A DNA stretch of 64,000 nt from Paenibacillus dendritiformis. Its GTDB lineage: Bacteria; Bacillota; Bacilli; Paenibacillales; Paenibacillaceae. The notes under the pieces are model-generated. The model worked only from the letters and a program-made list of their open reading frames with translations, made no database searches and was not told the DNA's origin. Location of the stretch: positions 1 to 64,000 of the forward strand of contig NZ_LDIG01000075.1 in the NCBI RefSeq assembly GCF_015845845.1. Reading direction: 5' to 3'. Both the position numbers and the translations under genes were made by a program. Shown in pieces: positions 1 through 6,608 of the stretch (position 1 is the first letter of the stretch; each line of letters begins with the position of its first letter).

Positions 1-140
1 TGTGCCTCTACAAACAAGAGTGTCGAAGCGCCGACAAACAACTTTTGGGCTCGGTAATCCAATGACTCATCTCTAGTGGAATTCACATGTAACCACTTTA
101 GGCATTGACAAATGACGTTTTGATTCGGTACGTTATCCAT
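1..140 (-). CDS. IS4-type transposase, N-terminal part (cut by window edge)
   Basis: Reading leftward from an ATG at 140 gives 46 codons that remain open to the window edge, beginning MDNVPNQNVICQCLKWL and continuing with DYRAQKLFVGASTLLFVEA. This resembles the N terminus of IS4-family (DUF4372-type) transposases found in many Paenibacillus genomes; the catalytic DDE domain would lie outside the window. A GGAGA ribosome-binding site sits at 146-150 with five-base spacing, so the start is well supported. The upstream leader carries two interleaved inverted repeats (see separate entry). Family assignment is from memory and only the first 46 residues are visible; whether the element is intact is unknown. 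Confidence 0.55.
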   Translation of the reverse strand, partial: MDNVPNQNVICQCLKWLHVNSTRDESLDYRAQKLFVGASTLLFVEA

Positions 141-206
141 AGGAATCTCCTTTGTTGAGGCGTTTTATGGATAACGCTGAGGGTAACTCAACAATAGGAG
201 ATTTCT
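131..206 (-). promoter_or_regulatory. Interleaved inverted repeats covering transposase SD and start codon
   Basis: Two inverted repeats interlock. Arm 187-206 pairs with 141-159, which contains the Shine-Dalgarno; arm 167-176 pairs perfectly (10 bp) with 131-140, which contains the start codon. In transcript order the arms run A, B, A', B', the topology of a pseudoknot. Such a structure could keep read-through transcripts from producing transposase. The pairing is seen; the function is inferred. Confidence 0.45.
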
Positions 207-292
207 TTATTTTTGTCCACGAATATAGTTCAATAAGTTACAAATATAGAGAATTATAGGGTGAAAATTTTCGTAAAAAGATTGATGCAACG

Positions 293-505
293 CTAGTGCA
301 GGACAGGACGAATCTCTCGTTCTTGCAGCGTTTTGCAAATAGCTGGCGTCTTGCAGCCTGCATCCGTTGCAACCGCTTGTGTAGCCGGAACCAGACTATC
401 AGCCTCTTCGAGAACATCTTCGAAGACTTGGCTGTGATGAAACTTTCCAGGTGTTACTTTAACCCCGAGTACAAACCCGTTTCGACAGAGGCAGAAACTG
501 CAATA
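293..505 (-). pseudogene. IS1182-type transposase fragment
   Basis: The minus strand encodes, up to a TAG at 293-295, the stretch RNGFVLGVKVTPGKFHHSQ followed by VFEDVLEEADSLVPATQAVA and TDAGCKTPAICKTLQEREI. This matches the mid part of IS1182-family transposases, which typically read GF-VTPGN-HDS then VAVDAGYKTP. The expected catalytic-domain remainder on either side is absent, there is no start codon, and the frame stops early, so this is a relic. It is not part of the transposase at 1-140, which belongs to a different family. The plus-strand open frame over the same bases is only its shadow. Confidence 0.6.
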
Positions 506-575
506 ATCCCGCCGCTCTAGTCATCCCACTCCACTGAAGCTGCATTTCTCCCGCCACTCTAGTCACCTGCTCCAC

Positions 576-766
576 CAATACTGCAAAAATGCAGCAATTT
601 CATTGACACGAGCTTGCGAAAATAAGATTGCTGCAAAAATACAGCAATTACCACACGGCAAGGCATAAGTAGCGTTCAAAATGGCGAAATAATGTAATTT
701 TGCAGGATTTTCTCGGAATTTAGCCTCTTGAGGTTAAAAATGCTGCGCCTGTGCAGGAATTTCATA
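576..766. repeat. Cluster of short TGCAGGATT / CTGCAAAAATGCAGCAATT repeats
   Basis: Four copies of a short noncoding motif lie here: CTGCAAAAATGCAGCAATTT near 580, TTGCTGCAAAAATACAGCAA near 629, TTTTGCAGGATT near 699 and TGTGCAGGAATTT near 752. The same family recurs at 53014-53200. Individual units are partly self-complementary (TGCTG...CAGCA). No coding sequence is visible in this stretch. Function unknown. Confidence 0.5.
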
Positions 767-823
767 CGGGAAGTAGCTTGCTTCATGCGCAGACCATCTA
801 GCTTCACGCAGGGACCAGCTTGC

Positions 824-842
824 GCCCTAACCTAACCTAACC
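824..842. repeat. Short CCTAA tandem repeat
   Basis: The segment CCTAACCTAACCTAACCT is a pentanucleotide tandem array of about three and a half units in gene-free DNA downstream of the ppdK terminator. It is too short to infer a function. Confidence 0.5.
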
Positions 843-874
843 TGTCCTGCCTTCCCCGGCCCCGCCCTTCCTAA

Positions 875-909
875 GAAAAAAAGACTGTCGACAGGCTTTG
901 TCGACAGTC
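875..909 (-). terminator. Rho-independent terminator of gapB-SR1P-ppdK
   Basis: A perfect 10-bp stem (883-892 with 900-909, arms GACTGTCGAC/GTCGACAGTC) is flanked on the left by a run of A, which on the minus strand is a U-run directly after the hairpin. It lies 38 bases past the ppdK stop codon. Confidence 0.85.
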
Positions 910-946
910 CGAAACGCCCGCGCAAGCGGGCGCTTCTCTCTATGGG

Positions 947-3625
947 TTACACCGATATCGAATGCAGGGAAGCTTTGTTCCGGCTTCCGTGCAGCAGCTT
1001 CGCCTGGGCGGCGGCGATGCGGGCGAGCGGGACGCGGAACGTCGAGCAGCTTACATAATCGAGCCCCGTCGCATGGCAGAACAGGATCGAGTCGCGCTCG
1101 CCGCCGTGCTCGCCGCAGATGCCGGTTTTGAGCTGCGGATTGGCGGCAAGGCCGCGCTCCACGGCCAGCTCAATCAACTGGCCGACGCCGGACGTGTCGA
1201 GCACCTGGAACGGGTTCGACGCCAGCACGCGGCGGTCGACATAGTGGGCCAGGAACTTGCCCTCGGCATCGTCGCGGCTGCAGCCGAACGTCATCTGCGT
1301 CAGATCGTTCGTGCCGAACGAGAAGAAGTCGGCATGCTCCGCAATCTGGCCCGCCGTCAGCGCCGCGCGCGGCACCTCGATCATCGTGCCGATGCGGTAC
1401 GCGCAGCTGCGCCGCTCCGGACCGAGCACCCGCTCCGCCGTGCGCTCGATCAGCTCGCGCAGCAGCTTCAGCTCGGCGGCGTGGCCGATAAGCGGCACCA
1501 TGATGTCCGGCTGCACGCGCACGCCTTTGCGCAGCATGCGGGAAGCGGCGAGGAAGAGCGCCTCTGCTTGCATCTCATAAATTTCCGGGAACAGAATGCC
1601 GAGTCGGCAGCCGCGCTGGCCGAGCATCGGGTTCAGCTCATGCAGCGAACGCACCTTGGCGATCAGGCGCTCCAGTTCCTTCCGCTCGCGGGCGCTTCCC
1701 GCTCCGGTCGCTGTCCACTCGGTCTGCCGGACGACAAGCTCCTCCAGATTCGGCAGGAACTCATGGAGCGGGGGATCCAGCAGCCGAATCGTGACCGTAT
1801 AACCGTCCATCGCCTCGAAAATGCCCTCAAAGTCCTCCTGCTGCAGCGGCAGCAGCCGCGCGAGCGCCTTCCGGCGCTCCGCCTCCGATTCGGCCAGAAT
1901 CATCTCCTGGACGATGCGCAGCCGATCCGCGGACATGAACATGTGCTCCGTCCGGCAGAGGCCGATGCCTTCGGCCCCGAGCGCCCGCGCCTTCGCGGCA
2001 TCCGCGGGTGTATCCGCGTTCGCATAGACGCCCAGCTCGCGTTCGCGGTCGGCCCATTCCAGCAGCTGCTGGAACTCATCCGACATCTCCGCGTCGACGA
2101 CCGGCACGCCTCCGGCGATGACGCGCCCGGTCGCGCCGTCGATCGACAGCAGGTCGCCTTCGCGGAACGTGCGCCCGCCGAGCGCGATGCGCTTCCGGGC
2201 GAAGTCAAAGCTGACGTCCTCGCAGCCTGTAACGCAGGGTTTCCCCATACTGCGGGCGACAACGGCCGCGTGGCTCGTCATGCCGCCCCGGCTCGTCAGC
2301 ACGCCTTCCGCCGCGAGCACGCCGTGAATGTCCTCCGGCGTCGTCTCCGGCCGGACGAGAATGACGCGCTCGCCGGCAGCGGCCATCCGCTCCGCCTCGT
2401 CCGCGTCGAGCACGATGCGGCCGGAAGCGGCTCCCGGCGAGGCGGGCAGGCCGGTCGCCACGGTGTCGATCGCGGCATCGGGCGCAATGGACGGGTGCAG
2501 CAGATGCTCCAGCTGCGCGACATCCATTCGCAGCAAGGCTTCCTGCGCCGTGATCAGCCCTTCCTGCACGAGCGCGACCGCGATGGCGACGGCCGCTTGC
2601 GCCGTTCGCTTGCCGGCCCGCGTCTGCAGGATGAACAGCTTGCCGCGCTCGACCGTGAACTCGATATCCTGCATGTCGCGGTAATGGCGCTCCAGCTGGC
2701 CGGCGGCTTCGACAAGCTGCCGGTACAGATCCGGCATTTCCTCCGCCATCTTGGCGATCGGCTGCGGCGTCCGGGTGCCGGCGACGACGTCCTCCCCCTG
2801 GGCATCGGTCAAATACTCGCCGAACAGCAGCTTCTCGCCCGTCGACGGATGGCGGGTGAACAGCACGCCCGTCCCGCTGTCCGCGCCGCGGTTGCCGAAT
2901 ACCATAGACTGGATGTTGACGGCCGTGCCCTCGTCATCGGAGAGCTGGTGCAGCTTGCGGTACACCTGCGCGCGGTGATTGTTCCAGCTGCGGAACACGG
3001 CCTCGATGGCCAGCCGCAGCTGGACATGCACGTCCTGCGGGAACGGCGCCCCGGCATCCTCCTCCAAATATTGCTTATACCGCCGGACAACCTCGCGCAG
3101 GCCGTCGGCGGAGAGAGCCTGGTCCGTCTGCGCGCCGCTATGCGCCTTGACTTCGGCGAGGATGCGCTCGAACTCGCCCGAGTCGACGCCGGACACGACA
3201 TTGCCGAACATATGAATGAGGCGGCGGTAGCAATCATAAGCGAAGCGCTCGTCGCCTGTGGCTGATACGAGGCCTTGAACGGTCTCATCATTCAGTCCGA
3301 GATTGAGAATCGTATCCATCATGCCGGGCATGGAATGCACGGAACCGGAGCGGACGGAGACGAGAAGCGGATCATGGGCGTCCCCGAATCGCTGGCCGCG
3401 CATCAGCTCGACGGCCTGCAGAGCGGAACGTACCTCATCCATCAGGCCGTCCGGCAGCCGGTTCTGCGCGTAGTAGGATCGGCACGCTTCCGTCGTAATG
3501 GTGAAGCCCGGCGGCACGGGCAGCCCGATGCGCGTCATCTCCGCGAGATTGGCTCCCTTTCCTCCCAACAGCGCTTTCATGCCGGCATCGCCATGCCGGA
3601 AGTGACAGATCCAATTCGGCTTCAT
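947..3625 (-). CDS. ppdK: Pyruvate, phosphate dikinase
   Basis: Encodes 892 residues, the usual PPDK length. The enzyme interconverts pyruvate, ATP and Pi with PEP, AMP and PPi in the cytoplasm. The N-terminal ATP-grasp half starts MKPNWICHFRHGDAGMKALL and includes GGKGANLAEM. The phosphohistidine swivel domain shows GGMTSHAAVVARSMGKPCVTG around residues 450-470, and the C-terminal PEP/pyruvate barrel ends with the catalytic-cysteine motif GICGEHGG near residue 830. The start codon overlaps the stop of the upstream SR1P-like gene (ATGA), and that gene in turn overlaps gapB, so all three are probably co-translated. With a GapB-type dehydrogenase next door, the likely direction is PEP formation during gluconeogenesis. 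A large opposite-strand open frame here is a codon-bias shadow. Confidence 0.95.
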   Translation of the reverse strand: MKPNWICHFRHGDAGMKALLGGKGANLAEMTRIGLPVPPGFTITTEACRSYYAQNRLPDGLMDEVRSALQAVELMRGQRFGDAHDPLLVSVRSGSVHSMPGMMDTILNLGLNDETVQGLVSATGDERFAYDCYRRLIHMFGNVVSGVDSGEFERILAEVKAHSGAQTDQALSADGLREVVRRYKQYLEEDAGAPFPQDVHVQLRLAIEAVFRSWNNHRAQVYRKLHQLSDDEGTAVNIQSMVFGNRGADSGTGVLFTRHPSTGEKLLFGEYLTDAQGEDVVAGTRTPQPIAKMAEEMPDLYRQLVEAAGQLERHYRDMQDIEFTVERGKLFILQTRAGKRTAQAAVAIAVALVQEGLITAQEALLRMDVAQLEHLLHPSIAPDAAIDTVATGLPASPGAASGRIVLDADEAERMAAAGERVILVRPETTPEDIHGVLAAEGVLTSRGGMTSHAAVVARSMGKPCVTGCEDVSFDFARKRIALGGRTFREGDLLSIDGATGRVIAGGVPVVDAEMSDEFQQLLEWADRERELGVYANADTPADAAKARALGAEGIGLCRTEHMFMSADRLRIVQEMILAESEAERRKALARLLPLQQEDFEGIFEAMDGYTVTIRLLDPPLHEFLPNLEELVVRQTEWTATGAGSARERKELERLIAKVRSLHELNPMLGQRGCRLGILFPEIYEMQAEALFLAASRMLRKGVRVQPDIMVPLIGHAAELKLLRELIERTAERVLGPERRSCAYRIGTMIEVPRAALTAGQIAEHADFFSFGTNDLTQMTFGCSRDDAEGKFLAHYVDRRVLASNPFQVLDTSGVGQLIELAVERGLAANPQLKTGICGEHGGERDSILFCHATGLDYVSCSTFRVPLARIAAAQAKLLHGSRNKASLHSISV

Positions 3626-3762
3626 TCTGATTCGCCCCCGATTTTATCGATTTTGGAACAGACGGCGCAGTCATCGCACCGGTGATAGTACACGATCACT
3701 TTCTCTGTATCGATTTCCTCCAAAAGGGTACTGCAGCGTTCGCATAGAATAGCGCCCAGCAT
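3622..3762 (-). CDS. GapA-binding peptide SR1P-like small protein
   Basis: A 46-residue protein starting MLGAILCERCSTLLEEIDTE and containing CDDCAVCSK. It aligns over its length with the Bacillus subtilis SR1P peptide (MGTIVCQVCEATI...YGKCGSC), including the two CxxC pairs that suggest a small metal-binding fold. In Bacillus, SR1P is encoded by the regulatory RNA SR1, binds GapA and links it to RNase J1. Here it lies directly between gapB and ppdK: its ATG overlaps the gapB stop (TAATG) and its TGA overlaps the ppdK start (ATGA). An alternative in-frame ATG at 3786 would add MQNGSCPV, preceded by GGAGGGAG at longer spacing. The family match and tight coupling are clear; binding to this GapB homolog is inferred. 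Confidence 0.7.
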   Translation of the reverse strand: MLGAILCERCSTLLEEIDTEKVIVYYHRCDDCAVCSKIDKIGGESE

Positions 3763-4802
3763 TACCGGGCAGCTGCCGTTTTGCATGAGCCTTTCACTCC
3801 CTCCAGCGCAACGTGACGGGTCAAGTCGACGACCCGGGCCGCGTAGGCCCATTCGTTGTCATACCAGGCGAGAAGCTTAATGTGGCGATCATGGGCGATA
3901 AGCGACATCCCGTCGACGACGGCCGATTTGTCGTTGCCGATGAAGTCGGTGGAGACGAGCGGCTCGTCGCACCATTCGAGATAACGATCATGTCCGTCGC
4001 GAATCGCATGCAGGAAGGCGAGCCGGACATCGTCCGCGGTCACGGAAGTTTTCACTTCGGCCGTCAAGTCCACGAGCGAGACGTCCGGCGTCGGCACGCG
4101 CACCGAGATGCCTTGCACCGAGTTCGCCAGATGCGGCAGAATGCCGGCCAGCGCCTTGCCTACGCCGGTGGTCGTCGGGACGATGGACTGCGTGCATGCC
4201 CGCGCGCGGCGCAAATCTTTATGCGGATTATCGAGATGCTTCTGATCATTGGTGTAGGAATGAATGGTGGTCATCCAGCCGGATGCGACGCCGAACGAGC
4301 GATCGAGCAGATGAAGCAGCGGCGCGAGACAGTTTGTCGTGCAGGATGCGGCCGAGACAAGATGATGGCTTTTATCGTCGTACATATGCTCGTTGACGCC
4401 CATCACGATCGTCAGGTCGAGGTCTTTGCCTGGGGCGGTGATGACGACTTTCTCCGCGCCGGCTTCGATATGTTTGGAAGCGCCCGGGCGATCCGTGAAT
4501 TTGCCGGTTGCATCGATGACGGTATGAATGCCGAGCGACTGCCAGGGCAGCCGGGCCGGATCGGCTTCTGCGACGACCTGAATGGGCGTATCATTAATAA
4601 GGAGCGTATTGCCTTCAGCGGCGATGTTCGCGTTCCATTTTCCGTGAATGGAATCGTACTTGAGCAGATGCGCGATGGTGGCGGCGGGATAAAGAGTGTT
4701 CACGGCCCGGATGGCGAACGGCGAATGCGCTTCATCCATAGCGCGGCGCAGCACGAGACGGCCGATGCGGCCCATGCCGTTGATGGCAACAGGTAAAGCC
4801 AT
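3762..4802 (-). CDS. gapB: Glyceraldehyde-3-phosphate dehydrogenase, GapB-like
   Basis: Encodes 346 residues. The Rossmann fingerprint INGMGRIGR is at residues 8-16, the catalytic Cys154 lies in SAASCTTNCLAP, and the NPHKDLRRARAC and LAWYDNEWAY segments follow GapB rather than GapA. The end of beta-2 reads AVNTLYP and lacks the Asp that selects NAD in GapA, so NADP use and gluconeogenic work are likely. A GAAGGAGGAA ribosome-binding site precedes the ATG at 4802. It is the first gene of the operon with the SR1P-like gene and ppdK, and CcpN-like sites lie over its promoter. Its C terminus carries a short extra tail (GVKGSCKTAAAR). Enzyme identity is certain; the GapB subtype is well supported. 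Confidence 0.9.
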   Translation of the reverse strand: MALPVAINGMGRIGRLVLRRAMDEAHSPFAIRAVNTLYPAATIAHLLKYDSIHGKWNANIAAEGNTLLINDTPIQVVAEADPARLPWQSLGIHTVIDATGKFTDRPGASKHIEAGAEKVVITAPGKDLDLTIVMGVNEHMYDDKSHHLVSAASCTTNCLAPLLHLLDRSFGVASGWMTTIHSYTNDQKHLDNPHKDLRRARACTQSIVPTTTGVGKALAGILPHLANSVQGISVRVPTPDVSLVDLTAEVKTSVTADDVRLAFLHAIRDGHDRYLEWCDEPLVSTDFIGNDKSAVVDGMSLIAHDRHIKLLAWYDNEWAYAARVVDLTRHVALEGVKGSCKTAAAR

Positions 4803-4855
4803 TGTCGAATTCCTCCTTCAGAGTGGATCCATAATTGGTTTGTTTTTCATGATAC

Positions 4856-4903
4856 AGTATATCACAATAAATAAATGATGTGTAATATATAATCGCATAT
4901 TTT
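4856..4903 (-). promoter_or_regulatory. gapB promoter with CcpN-like operator sites
   Basis: On the minus strand TATACT (4857-4862) is a good -10 with TTACAC 18 bases upstream. TGTGATATACT (4856-4866) overlaps the -10 and fits the consensus recalled for the CcpN repressor, TRTGHYATAYW, at every position. A second site in the opposite orientation, TGTAATATATA at 4881-4891, fits with one mismatch. In Bacillus subtilis CcpN represses gapB, pckA and the SR1 RNA during growth on glucose. Site matches are seen; regulation is inferred. Confidence 0.5.
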
Positions 4904-5095
4904 TAATATAATACGTCATAATAAAAATGGGGCGTTCTTTTTCTACATCCTGCGGGCAAAAATGGCGTGCTGAAAAAAATAGCAGTCTGACGGCTCGGAG
5001 AGCGGGGAGAAGAGGGGAAAATAGCTATAATATCCTGTTTCTCGACGGTCCGGAATCAATCAGATATCGAACGCGATGAACTCCGCGAATTAGAC

Positions 5096-5124
5096 TTGCA
5101 AAACAGCGGCGAGTTGACTATAAT
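5096..5124 (+). promoter_or_regulatory. Sigma-A promoter of the pheST leader
   Basis: TTGCAA (5096-5101) and TATAAT (5119-5124) are separated by 17 bases and lie just upstream of the T-box leader, placing transcription start near 5131. The rest of 4904-5095 holds nothing recognisable. Confidence 0.65.
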
Positions 5125-5130
5125 ACTTGA

Positions 5131-5473
5131 AATGTAACAAGTTGACTATACTCAACAGCATTGGTTTTAATCTAACGCATACGTATCCATGCAACTGCCA
5201 AGATGGAGACAAGTACGCAGCACCGCTTCCCAGGGAGGATGCGCCAGCGATTGAGAGCGCGTCTGAAGACATGGACTGCCGAAATTCACTCCGGAGCAGG
5301 GCCTTGAACGGCAGGCACCGCCTGTGCCAGTAGGGGCTCCCGGCGAACGACCCGTTACCGTCGTATCAAGTGAGACAGCTCGCGGCCTCGGCTATGCCGA
5401 AGCGCGTGATGTCTAATAAGGGTGGTACCGCGGCCTTCTCGTCCCTTGAGACAGAGAAGGCTTTTTTGTTTTG
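5131..5473 (+). promoter_or_regulatory. T-box leader (phenylalanine) with terminator
   Basis: The conserved T-box sequence AATAAGGGTGGTACCGCG is at 5415-5432. It is followed by a terminator hairpin (CCTTCTC 5434-5440 with GAGAAGG 5454-5460, then a T-run). The leader is about 340 nt and directly precedes pheS. A TTC triplet at 5285-5287 in the stem-I region, followed by A, is a plausible phenylalanine specifier. Uncharged tRNA-Phe should favour the antiterminator and read-through into pheST. Confidence 0.92.
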
Positions 5474-5531
5474 AGAGGTTGTTCTTTTTGAACACGTAAT
5501 TGAACTGGAAAACCAAAGGGAGGTTGACACT

Positions 5532-6566
5532 ATGAAAGAGCGTTTGCAGGCGTTGCGCGCCGAAGCGCTGGAGAAGCTGCAGCAAGTGAAGGATGCGAAC
5601 AACTTGAACGAGCTGCGCGTCAAATTTCTTGGCAAAAAAGGGGCGCTTACTGAAATATTGCGCGGCATGGGCGGTCTGAGCGCGGAAGAGCGTCCGCTGA
5701 TCGGCCAGGTGGCGAACGAGGTGCGCGGAGCCATCGAGCAATTTATCGAAGAGAAGCAGGCCGCATTCCAGCGCGAGGAGACGGAACGGCGCCTTCAGGC
5801 GGAGACGATTGACGTGACGCTGCCGGGCCGCCCGATGGCCCAGGGAGCGGTACATCCGCTGCAAAAGGTCATTCAGGAGATTGAAGACATTTTCATCGGC
5901 ATGGGTTATACGGTAGCGGAAGGACCGGAGGTCGAGCATGATTACTATAACTTCGAGGCGCTGAACCTGCCGAAGGATCACCCGGCCCGCGATATGCAGG
6001 ATTCCTTCTACATTACGGAGGAGCTGCTGATGCGGACGCAGACATCGCCGGTTCAGGTGCGCACGATGGAGAAGATGAAGGGCGGGGTGCCGGTCAAAAT
6101 CATTTGCCCGGGCCGGGTATACCGCCGCGATGACGACGATGCGACGCATTCGTTCATGTTCCATCAGATCGAGGGCCTTGTGATCGGCGAAAATATCCGG
6201 ATGAGCGATCTGAAGGGCACGCTCCTTCAGTTCTCGCGCGAAATGTTCGGTCCGCATATGCAGATCCGGCTCCGTCCGAGCTTCTTCCCGTTCACGGAGC
6301 CAAGCACGGAGATCGATGTCACTTGCGTGAAATGCGGCGGCAGCGGCTGCCGCATCTGCAAGCAGACCGGCTGGATCGAGATTTTGGGAGCAGGGATGGT
6401 TCATCCGCGCGTGTTGGAGATGAGCGGCTACGATCCGGAGAAGTACACCGGATTCGCGTTCGGCATGGGCGTAGAACGGATTGCGATGCTCAAGTACGGA
6501 GTGGATGATATCCGCCATTTCTATACGAATGACCTGCGGTTCTTGCAGCAATTTGCTCGCATGTAA
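5532..6566 (+). CDS. pheS: Phenylalanyl-tRNA synthetase alpha subunit
   Basis: Encodes 344 residues, matching the bacterial PheS length. It forms the alpha2-beta2 enzyme with PheT and carries the class II aminoacylation core. The N terminus is the expected coiled-coil tRNA-binding arm ([20 protein letters not shown]). Motif 2 is visible in [20 protein letters not shown] and motif 3 in [20 protein letters not shown] near the C terminus; FEPSTEIDV-type residues occur as [17 protein letters not shown] site precedes the ATG. It is the first gene after the Phe T-box and is followed by pheT after 42 bases. Confidence 0.97.
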   Translation: MKERLQALRAEALEKLQQVKDANNLNELRVKFLGKKGALTEILRGMGGLSAEERPLIGQVANEVRGAIEQFIEEKQAAFQREETERRLQAETIDVTLPGRPMAQGAVHPLQKVIQEIEDIFIGMGYTVAEGPEVEHDYYNFEALNLPKDHPARDMQDSFYITEELLMRTQTSPVQVRTMEKMKGGVPVKIICPGRVYRRDDDDATHSFMFHQIEGLVIGENIRMSDLKGTLLQFSREMFGPHMQIRLRPSFFPFTEPSTEIDVTCVKCGGSGCRICKQTGWIEILGAGMVHPRVLEMSGYDPEKYTGFAFGMGVERIAMLKYGVDDIRHFYTNDLRFLQQFARM

Positions 6567-6608
6567 GCCGGAAGGGACTACTTCTCACAGGAAAGGAAGC
6601 GAACGGCC

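Noticed and set aside
296-520. 74-codon plus-strand frame
   Set aside because: The opposite strand carries an IS1182-type transposase fragment that explains the sequence.
962-3265. 767-codon open frame on the plus strand opposite ppdK
   Set aside because: It is a codon-bias shadow of a clear PPDK gene; the product is Arg/His-rich with no recognisable domain and no ribosome-binding site.
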